From Armatimonadota bacterium (GTDB lineage: Bacteria; Armatimonadota; Zipacnadia; Zipacnadales; UBA11051): DNA of 5,019 nucleotides. Each line of letters opens with the position of its first letter. The stretch's first letter is position 1. Shown here piece after piece: positions 1 through 5,019 of the stretch. Location of the stretch: NCBI GenBank assembly GCA_003542955.1, contig DPJP01000172.1:3562-8580 (forward strand), in the 5' to 3' direction. The notes beneath the pieces are model-generated. The model had not been told where the DNA came from. It did not search any database and saw only the letters and a list, made by a program, of their open reading frames with translations. Position numbers and translations under genes: made by a program.

Positions 1-1650
1 AACCTTCGCCGCATCGCGGTCGATGCCGATGACATGAAGCTTCGACTGCCGGGCAAGCTCCTCAATCAGCCGGCCGTTCTCAATACCCCGGCACAGGCAA
101 TAGCCCTCCGTTACGCCGGTGACGCGGAGGATATCCGCGGCCCGCGACGTCCAGGCATCCGCGGGCAGGCCAGGCTTCCAGCCTGGCACCTGCTGTCCCC
201 CCTCCCCGCCTGCGGGTAGGCCGGGCGCCTCCGCCTGCCCCGCCACGGGTAGGCCGGGCTTCTCCGCCTGCCCCGCCGCGGGTAGCCCGGGCTGCCAGCC
301 CGGCGGCTGCTCTCCCCCCTGCGCCAGACCGTAACACACCAATCGGCCGTCAAGCGTGGAGATGAACAGCTTCCCGTCCGCGACGGCCATCGAGGCCGCC
401 TCGTCAGGCAACTCCTCGCGCCACACCTGCTCGGCCCAGGGCTCCGCATCGCGCAGCCGCACGAGACTGACGGTCTTCCCGGCGCTGCACAGCAGCGCAT
501 CGCCCGCGAGCGCGTGAATGTGCTCGGCGGCCACCGTGCTCCTCCACAGCGGCTGAATGGTCAGCTTCTTGATCGGGTTGCCCTTGCTGTCGGTGGCATC
601 CTCGAGGCGGGGGTTGGTCGAGTCGTAGGCGGCGATAGCTCCATCGGTCACCGTATAGACCGCCGCCGCCGTGTGGACCGGCCGCGATCCGAGGCTCGCG
701 GGTGGCGTACCGGTCTCGGTGAGGTAGGCTCGTCCACTGTTGAAGAAGAGCCGTTCGGTGGCCGAGGCGGCGAAGTCGCCGGTCTTGTTGTTCTCAGCCA
801 GGTGGAAGTAGAGCATCCGGCCTGTGCGACGGTCAAACGCCGCCGGAGTGGCGCGGCCGTTGGCCACCAGCAGCTTGTCGCCGCTGACCACCATGTAGCC
901 CTGCGGGGCGACACTCGCGAAGGCCCGCGCTCCGCCGTGTGGCTGGTCCATGAACTGAGCGCCCTGGCCGTCGTTGACCCAGACGACGTCTCCGGTCGCC
1001 GCATCAAGCGCGTAGATGAATATGCCCATGAACGGCCAGATGCCGGCGGCGAAGTAGACGGTGTCATCAGCCACGACAGGCGCGCCGCGCACCGGCCACG
1101 TGCAGATCAGGCGCGCGTTGCCCAGAACGCGGCGGTCGGATGGCCCGCCACGGAACTTCCAGAGCAGCCGTCCGTCAGCAGCACTGAGGCAGTAGAGGTC
1201 GCCGTCATCGCAGCCGAAGAACAAGCGGTCCCGCCAGACTACCGGCGCAAACCGAATCGGCCCCCCGGCGAAGAACTCCCACCTGGTCGCTCCCGTGCCG
1301 GTGTCGAGGGCCATCAGCTTGTCCGCGCGGGGTGAGGCCGCATAGAGCGTGTTGCCAACGACCACGGGCTCGTAGGCGACATCAAAGCGCATGCGGTGCT
1401 CATCCGGCCAGGCGGGCTCAAGCGGCGGCAACTCGCGCGTCCAGAGCCGCTGCAGGCCGTCAGGCAACTGCTCCGTCGTGGCGGCGCTGCGTGCGGGGTC
1501 ACAGCGCCACATCGGCCAATCGGCGGCATGCGCGCGAAGCGTGAGGATGAGTGCTACGCACGCGGCTACCGGTATGAGCAGGCGACCTGCGCTCGACGCA
1601 GTGTTGTGTCTGTGATGAGATGCTCCCGATGCTCGGGCGCGACCGGCCAA
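1..1650 (-). CDS. Exported PQQ-type beta-propeller protein fused to a methyltransferase-like domain (3' end outside window)
   Basis: The frame is open without a stop from 1650 to the left edge, giving 550 residues. A hydrophobic stretch (LLIPVAACVALILTL, about residues 24-38) followed by AHA-ADWP suggests a signal peptide cut near residue 42. The mature start DWPMWRCDPARS (44-55) matches the DWPxxRGDPxR opening common in BamB-like/PQQ propeller proteins. Blade motifs follow: MALDTGTGATRW (113-124), LYCLSAADGRLLW (152-164), IYALDAATGDVVW (212-224), AAFDRRTGRML (270-280) and KLFISTLDGRLVCYGL (about 427-442). A low-complexity linker occupies 444-497. After it, GYCLCRGIENGRLIEEL and VIGIDRD (about 516-546) look like motif I and the acidic end of strand 2 of a Rossmann methyltransferase. 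No ATG is available in frame. TTG at 1650 is preferred because GGAG lies 8 nt upstream; GTG at 1659 or 1683 is possible. Substrate and function are unknown. The propeller assignment is firm; the methyltransferase call rests on only about 50 residues. Confidence 0.88.
   Translation of the reverse strand, partial: MAGRARASGASHHRHNTASSAGRLLIPVAACVALILTLRAHAADWPMWRCDPARSAATTEQLPDGLQRLWTRELPPLEPAWPDEHRMRFDVAYEPVVVGNTLYAASPRADKLMALDTGTGATRWEFFAGGPIRFAPVVWRDRLFFGCDDGDLYCLSAADGRLLWKFRGGPSDRRVLGNARLICTWPVRGAPVVADDTVYFAAGIWPFMGIFIYALDAATGDVVWVNDGQGAQFMDQPHGGARAFASVAPQGYMVVSGDKLLVANGRATPAAFDRRTGRMLYFHLAENNKTGDFAASATERLFFNSGRAYLTETGTPPASLGSRPVHTAAAVYTVTDGAIAAYDSTNPRLEDATDSKGNPIKKLTIQPLWRSTVAAEHIHALAGDALLCSAGKTVSLVRLRDAEPWAEQVWREELPDEAASMAVADGKLFISTLDGRLVCYGLAQGGEQPPGWQPGLPAAGQAEKPGLPVAGQAEAPGLPAGGEGGQQVPGWKPGLPADAWTSRAADILRVTGVTEGYCLCRGIENGRLIEELARQSKLHVIGIDRDAAKV
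161..327. repeat. 33-bp tandem repeats and GC-rich palindromes encoding a Pro/Gly/Gln-rich linker
   Basis: Three units beginning RCGGGTAGSCCGGGC start at 212, 245 and 278, a 33-bp period that preserves the minus-strand reading frame (11 residues, roughly PGLPxAGQAEx). A related unit, GCGGGCAGGCCAGGC, starts at 161, which is 51 bp (33 + 18) before the next. The two outer units contain palindromes. GCCAGGCTTCCAGCCTGGC at 169-187 has a perfect 8-bp stem with a TCC loop. CCGGGCTGCCAGCCCGG at 287-303 has a 7-bp stem with a GCC loop. The tract lies exactly between the propeller and the methyltransferase-like domain, so it is tolerated as a linker. It looks like in-frame insertion or expansion of a dispersed palindromic repeat; that origin is inferred. 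Confidence 0.85.
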
Positions 1651-1658
1651 TAGAACCA

Positions 1659-1662
1659 CTCC
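1659..1662 (-). promoter_or_regulatory. Shine-Dalgarno GGAG that favours the TTG start at 1650
   Basis: Reading the minus strand, GGAG is followed by the 8-nt spacer TGGTTCTA and then TTG. The alternative GTG at 1659-1657 overlaps this motif. GTG at 1683 has no comparably placed purine-rich site that I can see. No ATG lies in frame between the upstream in-frame stop (1705-1707) and the mature protein, so the start must be non-ATG unless the sequence has an error. Confidence 0.5.
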
Positions 1663-1681
1663 AGTGCCGTCGAAGTCGTGC

Positions 1682-1708
1682 ACGATAGGGCTGAAGACGG
1701 GCGCTCAA
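1682..1708 (-). promoter_or_regulatory. Weak candidate promoter for the propeller gene
   Basis: On the minus strand, TTGAGC (1708-1703) is separated by 15 nt from TATCGT (1687-1682). Each box matches 4 of 6 sigma-70 consensus positions, but the spacing is short. It would place transcription start roughly 25 nt before the TTG start codon. This is a weak call; its only other support is its position between the upstream in-frame stop and the gene. Confidence 0.2.
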
Positions 1709-1755
1709 ACGCTGCTTCGCCGTCGGGTGCGGGGTCCCCTCCGAGGGCAATCCGG

Positions 1756-1784
1756 TTGCGGCTCGACCACTCCCGTGCTACGAT
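1756..1784 (+). promoter_or_regulatory. Candidate extended -10 promoter for the prepilin-like gene
   Basis: TTGCGG (1756-1761) lies 17 nt before TACGAT (1779-1784), and the -10 box is preceded by TGC (1776-1778), an extended -10 TGn element. The -35 matches only 3 of 6 positions but the spacing is ideal. Transcription would begin near 1791, leaving a leader of about 97 nt before the ATG at 1888. I see no clear operator or riboswitch in that leader. Confidence 0.4.
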
Positions 1785-1876
1785 TGCAGCAGTTCGTCTG
1801 CCCGCGCACAGGCCCGCTGGTCGGCGGCGTCTTCTGTGGCGGAGTGCACGCGCCCCGGTACAGATGGGGAGTTGAC

Positions 1877-1881
1877 GGAGG
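1877..1881 (+). promoter_or_regulatory. Strong Shine-Dalgarno GGAGG of the prepilin-like gene
   Basis: GGAGG sits 6 nt upstream of the ATG at 1888. It fixes the start at the methionine that gives the short basic leader MSRRG expected before a prepilin peptidase site. Confidence 0.85.
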
Positions 1882-1887
1882 TACACG

Positions 1888-2541
1888 ATGTCCCGCCGTG
1901 GCTTCACGCTCATAGAGCTGCTTGTCGTCATCGCAATCATCGCGATTCTGGCCGCCATTCTGTTCCCGGTGTTCGCCTCCGCGCGCGAGTCGGCCCGCCG
2001 CACCACGTGCGTGTCGAACCTCCGCCAACTGGGTATGGCCGCGCACATGTACGCGGGTGACTTCGATGAGCTGTTCCCCTGCGACTACTACGCCTGCAAT
2101 TCTTCGATCACCCACCTGCGGCTGGTCAATCAGATCACCCCGTACATCAAGAACATGCAGATATTCTACTGCCCGTCGACAGTCAAGGTTCAGCAGTGGA
2201 TGCCTGACTTCTCCCCGACCGAGGCGAACAAGGCCGCCGGCAACATCGGCTACTACTACTACAGCTACGATCAGGCCCCGGCGACGGTATCCCCAGCAAA
2301 GCCGAGCTTCAGCACATGGATATCCTGGGGCTTTCTCCCCGGACGTGGCGAAACGACCGCGCGCGTGATGTCGGAGCACTGGGAGGTGGACTACTGGCTG
2401 TGGTCGGACGCCTGGTGCAAGCAGACGCGCGAGCAGTACGGGGTCAACCTGCATGACTCGCACTCGGGCTCGATCAACATCTGCTACGTGGACGGTCACG
2501 TGAAGTTCCAGGGCGGCCCGGCGCAGTTGGTGTTCAGGTAG
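1888..2541 (+). CDS. Prepilin-type N-terminal cleavage/methylation protein, DUF1559 / H-X9-DG class
   Basis: This is a complete 217-residue protein. It starts with the basic leader MSRRG, then [10 protein letters not shown], the type IV prepilin/type II pseudopilin signal. Prepilin peptidase would cut after G5, leaving F6 as the mature N-terminus, with the conserved Glu at mature position 5 (E10). The hydrophobic helix spans about 6-29 and continues into [20 protein letters not shown]. This is typical of the large DUF1559-type pseudopilin family, which is heavily expanded in Planctomycetes, Verrucomicrobia and Armatimonadota. The C-terminus carries H192-X9-D202-G203 in [16 protein letters not shown], the family's H-X9-DG signature. 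Six cysteines (41, 65, 70, 95, 177, 199) could form disulfides outside the cytoplasm. The Tyr-rich GYYYYSY lies at 121-127. The protein should be anchored in the inner membrane and assembled by a type II/IV-like machine, none of which is encoded here. Its specific role is unknown; in such families these are often scattered single genes. Confidence 0.95.
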   Translation: MSRRGFTLIELLVVIAIIAILAAILFPVFASARESARRTTCVSNLRQLGMAAHMYAGDFDELFPCDYYACNSSITHLRLVNQITPYIKNMQIFYCPSTVKVQQWMPDFSPTEANKAAGNIGYYYYSYDQAPATVSPAKPSFSTWISWGFLPGRGETTARVMSEHWEVDYWLWSDAWCKQTREQYGVNLHDSHSGSINICYVDGHVKFQGGPAQLVFR

Positions 2542-2562
2542 GGGACGGACGGGGAGATGCCC

Positions 2563-2636
2563 GGGGACTGGCACCCATTGCGCCAACCGCTGCAGCCGGA
2601 GGCCGGACGTCTGCACCGCAATGGGTCCCTGTCCCC
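2563..2636 (+). repeat. 74-bp imperfect hairpin element, copy 1 (REP-like)
   Basis: The 18-nt arms at 2563-2580 and 2619-2636 follow the consensus GGGGACWGSSACCCATYG on the outer 5' side. They pair at 16 of 18 positions, with mismatches at arm positions 7 (T-T) and 10 (C-C). The 38-nt interior contains further pairing: TGCAG (2591-2595) with CTGCA (2611-2615), and CCGG-AGG-CCGG (2596-2606). It begins 21 nt after the stop of the prepilin-like gene. No U-run follows, so it is not a standard intrinsic terminator, although it could block read-through or 3' exonucleases between the convergent genes. Confidence 0.85.
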
Positions 2637-2659
2637 GATTCGGGTAAGCAAGGGGCATT

Positions 2660-2733
2660 GGGGACAGCGACCCATCGGATGCCGCAAGTACAGCTACAGG
2701 CGTCACCGAATGGCCCGATGGGTGGCAGTCCCC
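2660..2733 (-). repeat. 74-bp imperfect hairpin element, copy 2, inverted relative to copy 1
   Basis: The arms at 2660-2677 and 2716-2733 again pair at 16 of 18 positions, with mismatches at the same arm positions 7 (A-A) and 10 (G-G). The interior is again 38 nt. Read on the minus strand, its 5' arm carries the T/C variant found in the 5' arm of copy 1, and its interior matches the interior of copy 1 at 19 of 38 ungapped positions. In the direct orientation the interiors show no obvious match. Copy 2 is therefore an inverted, diverged copy of copy 1, 23 bp away. It ends 9 bp before the stop codon of the convergent ATPase gene. Confidence 0.8.
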
Positions 2734-2742
2734 GTCCACACC

Positions 2743-5019
2743 CTACTGCCCCAACTGCTCGATGTTGAACTCGTGCTCCGGGTCGGTGATGCCGCGGTAG
2801 AAGTGCGGGCGCGAGGTCAGGATGAATATCTGGAGCTGCTCTGCCGCCCGCCTGAGCACCTCCAGCATCCGCCGGTGGCGCTCCTGATCGGTATAGACGA
2901 GCACATCGTCAAGCACGAGCATCTGCGGGCCGAAGTGCTCCGCGTAGACCTCCCCCAGCGCCAGCCGATGGATCAGCTCCATCTGCTCTTTCGCGCCTGA
3001 ACTGAGCTGGTCGACTCCGTGCAGTTCGTCATCGAGCGTCCCGTCGGTGAACCCCGCAATCGAGAAGTCGGCATTGAGCTTCACATGTCGCTGCCGGCCG
3101 GTCACATGCTGCAGGATGCGGTTGAACTTCTCCTCCAACTCGCCGAACGGCTCGGAGGCCGCCTCGCGTCGCGTCTGGTAGACGCGCTCGAGCAGGCGGA
3201 TGCCGACGGCCTCGCGCACCACCCGCGCCAGGGCGCTCTGAAGCGCCGCGAGGCGCTCTTCGCACGCCTGCTTGCGGGCGTAGAGGTCATCCGCGCGCGC
3301 GTCCCGCAGGCGCTCCGTGAGCACGGCCTGTCGTTCCCGATGCTGGAGGATGTCTGCGTCGAGGCTTCTGATCGCCTGGGTGACGGTTTCCAGGCGCAGG
3401 CCGGGGTCTGAGAACTCGTCCGGCAAGTCGGCCTCGCGGGCGACGGTCTGCGCGATGAGGCGAGCCAACTCGGCCTCCGCCTGCTTGTCGAGTGCCTCGA
3501 GGGCCTCGAGGTCCGCGCAGCCTGCCCCCTTGAGAGTAGCCTCCATCTGCGTGCGGGAAGTCTCAGCCGTGATGCTCAGGTCCGTATGCCGTCGGCGGAC
3601 CTCGGCCTCCTGCTCGATCGCGGAATCCTTGTCCTTCTCGCGCCGATCACGGAGCTTGACGGCCTCGTCATGCGCCGCGGCCGCCTGCTTCTCCAGCGCG
3701 GCGAGCTGCTTCTCCTCACCCGCATCAGCGCCCGCAAGCTGCTCCTCGGCCAGGTCGATGGCGCTCAGCAGCCCCTTCAGTTCCGCCTCGACGGCGAAGA
3801 GATGCTGCTTGACGCCCGAGAGGTCCGCGTCATCGCCTGCAAGGGTAGCGATCTCGCGCTTAACCTGCTCGGCATCCGACAGCAGCCGATCGTGCTCTGC
3901 CTCGAGTTCGGCCAGCGCCTCGGGCGTCTCGGCCTCGAAACGCGCGAGAAGTTTGACGAGCTTGCCGGTGAGCGCCTGGACTTCTTCGGCGATCGCCTGC
4001 GTCTCCTCAGCCTGCGAGCGAGCCGTAATGCGCGCGACACCCTCGAGCGTGATGGTTGCGTCGCGCCCGGAGCGGTACTCCCTGGTCTCCCCCGCCCCGC
4101 AGGCTGCCGTGAGCGTCTCGGAGCCACCCTCAAATGTGATGCTCTGCTCTCTGAGCAGCTCGACCGACACGGCAACACCCACGGTCTCGAGCTTCGCTTC
4201 CTTGATTCGGAGATCGGTCTCGAGCTTCCTGGCTGTGGTGACGTCCTTCTTCGTGGGCCATGCGCGTCCGTCGCAGGCCCGCTCGATGTCGGCCAGATGC
4301 TCGATCTGGGCCTGCAGCTTCTCGATGCGTTCTACAAGCGTCATGCGCTCCGCGCTCAGGCTCATCGCGCGCTTCACTTCGCGGCAGCGCTCGAGAGCAG
4401 CGCGAGCACGCTTGCGCTCCTGGTCGGCCTGCTTCTCAGCATCCTGGGCCTCGGCATGCATGCGGTGCGCCGCCTCTGTCTTGATGCGTGCCTCGTCAAG
4501 CTGCGCTTCCACCTGCTTGAGTTCGGCATTGGCAGCAGCGAGTGCCTCGGAGGCGGCGGCGTGACGCTTGAGCGCATCCGCGAACCGATCCCGCTCCTGC
4601 TGCTGCCGCGTCTGCTGCTCCTGGAGCTGCTTGATGGCCTCGCGCAGGGCCCTGACCTTCTGTACTTCCTCGGCGAGCCCCTCCGCCTCGCGTTCGGCCT
4701 CCTCGCGTTGCGCCTGCAGATCATCGAGCGAGCCCGCTATGCGCCCCAGCTCGGCCTCATGCTGCTCGGCGGCGTTGTACTGCTCGAGAAGCCCGGCTGC
4801 CTCCGCCCGGCACGAGTTGAATGCATCGAGCGCTTGCTGTACGGGCGATCCGGCCCTGACCATACCTGTCTTCGGTGAGAAGTGGCCCGCATGCAGGTCG
4901 GCGATGCGCGCCCCGAGCATGCCCCGCTCGGCCGCCACCACCGTCCCGCCCAGCGCCCCGCGGAGCTTGTCGGCAACCGCATCCGAGACCAGGCCATCGG
5001 CCGGCTCCCGCTGGATGTA
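2743..5019 (-). CDS. SbcC/Rad50/YhaN-like coiled-coil ATPase (5' end outside window)
   Basis: The frame is open from the right edge to TAG at 2745-2743, giving 758 residues of the C-terminal part. An internal GTG at 4941 is not the start, because coding continues upstream (YIQREPADGLVSD...). Visible order: a short helical region with SPKTGMVRAGSPVQQAL (about residues 46-68), resembling the YhaN-type segment that follows the N-terminal nucleotide-binding lobe. Then come a long charged coiled coil (about 75-265), a beta-rich insert (about 274-333) and a second coiled coil (about 335-640). The C-terminal ATPase lobe follows, with FNRILQHVTGRQRHVKLNADFSIAGF, ABC signature LSSGAKEQ (672-679), Walker B/D-loop MLVLDDVLVYTD (700-711) and an H-loop region LTSRPHFYRG. 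The Walker A motif must lie upstream, outside the window. Relatives act in DNA end processing or repair, often with an SbcD/YhaO-type nuclease; no partner is visible. I see no CxxC zinc hook. Family placement is firm, the exact subfamily is not. Confidence 0.92.
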   Translation of the reverse strand, partial: YIQREPADGLVSDAVADKLRGALGGTVVAAERGMLGARIADLHAGHFSPKTGMVRAGSPVQQALDAFNSCRAEAAGLLEQYNAAEQHEAELGRIAGSLDDLQAQREEAEREAEGLAEEVQKVRALREAIKQLQEQQTRQQQERDRFADALKRHAAASEALAAANAELKQVEAQLDEARIKTEAAHRMHAEAQDAEKQADQERKRARAALERCREVKRAMSLSAERMTLVERIEKLQAQIEHLADIERACDGRAWPTKKDVTTARKLETDLRIKEAKLETVGVAVSVELLREQSITFEGGSETLTAACGAGETREYRSGRDATITLEGVARITARSQAEETQAIAEEVQALTGKLVKLLARFEAETPEALAELEAEHDRLLSDAEQVKREIATLAGDDADLSGVKQHLFAVEAELKGLLSAIDLAEEQLAGADAGEEKQLAALEKQAAAAHDEAVKLRDRREKDKDSAIEQEAEVRRRHTDLSITAETSRTQMEATLKGAGCADLEALEALDKQAEAELARLIAQTVAREADLPDEFSDPGLRLETVTQAIRSLDADILQHRERQAVLTERLRDARADDLYARKQACEERLAALQSALARVVREAVGIRLLERVYQTRREAASEPFGELEEKFNRILQHVTGRQRHVKLNADFSIAGFTDGTLDDELHGVDQLSSGAKEQMELIHRLALGEVYAEHFGPQMLVLDDVLVYTDQERHRRMLEVLRRAAEQLQIFILTSRPHFYRGITDPEHEFNIEQLGQ

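Noticed and set aside
514..1335. 273-residue plus-strand open frame
   Set aside because: It lies antisense in the same codon register as the propeller gene, whose blade motifs are clear. No recognisable domain.
1720..1739. Possible single copy of the GGGGAC...ACCC arm on the minus strand (GGGGACCCCGCACCC)
   Set aside because: It needs a one-base gap to align, lacks the CCATYG end and has no partner arm, so chance in GC-rich DNA is likely.
1705..2739. 344-residue minus-strand open frame overlapping the whole prepilin-like gene
   Set aside because: It is antisense to a protein with unmistakable prepilin and H-X9-DG motifs, runs through the hairpin repeats, and its Arg/Val/Pro-rich product shows no recognisable domain. 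High GC makes long antisense frames common.
2541..2745. Classical rho-independent terminators for the convergent genes
   Set aside because: The stems are strong but neither strand shows a run of T after a hairpin, so only a non-canonical or exonuclease-blocking role could be argued.
3317..4878. Two long plus-strand open frames (3317-4564 and 3586-4878)
   Set aside because: Both are antisense to the coiled-coil region of the ATPase. Their Ser/Ala/Arg- or Leu-rich composition is what reverse-complemented Glu/Ala/Lys/Leu codons produce.
4939..4941. GTG as the start codon of the ATPase
   Set aside because: The frame stays open to the window edge with plausible coding sequence upstream, and the family requires an N-terminal Walker A lobe that is not yet present at this point.

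Overview
The window is a high-GC bacterial chromosome fragment (probably from a metagenome). The best lineage clue is the prepilin-like protein at 1888-2541. Its N-terminus ([24 protein letters not shown], split here as [10 protein letters not shown] + [14 protein letters not shown], then A-x-ARE-x-AR) is the form I associate with Armatimonadota rather than the planctomycete form ending in LLPAVQAARE. That assignment is inference from motif memory, not from a search.

Layout from left to right. (1) 1-1650, minus strand: the first 550 residues of an exported PQQ-type beta-propeller protein. It runs off the left edge just after the start of an S-adenosylmethionine methyltransferase-like domain. 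A 54-residue Gly/Pro/Gln-rich linker, encoded by 33-bp repeats and GC-rich palindromes, joins the two domains. (2) 1651-1887: a divergent intergenic region with a plausible extended -10 promoter for the gene to its right. (3) 1888-2541, plus strand: a complete prepilin-type protein of the DUF1559 / H-X9-DG class. (4) 2542-2742: the gap between two convergent genes. It is filled mostly by two 74-bp imperfect hairpins that are inverted copies of one element, like a REP/BIME unit. (5) 2743-5019, minus strand: the C-terminal 758 residues of a large SbcC/Rad50/YhaN-like coiled-coil ATPase. Its N-terminus with the Walker A motif lies beyond the right edge.

The three genes show no common pathway. 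They are transcribed minus, plus, minus, so no two share an operon here: the propeller and pilin genes are divergent, and the pilin and ATPase genes are convergent. I see no RNA genes, CRISPR array, transposase or phage genes. The least explained items are the inverted hairpin pair at 2563-2733 and the palindrome-derived linker inside the propeller-methyltransferase gene. Neither amounts to a demonstrated new system.
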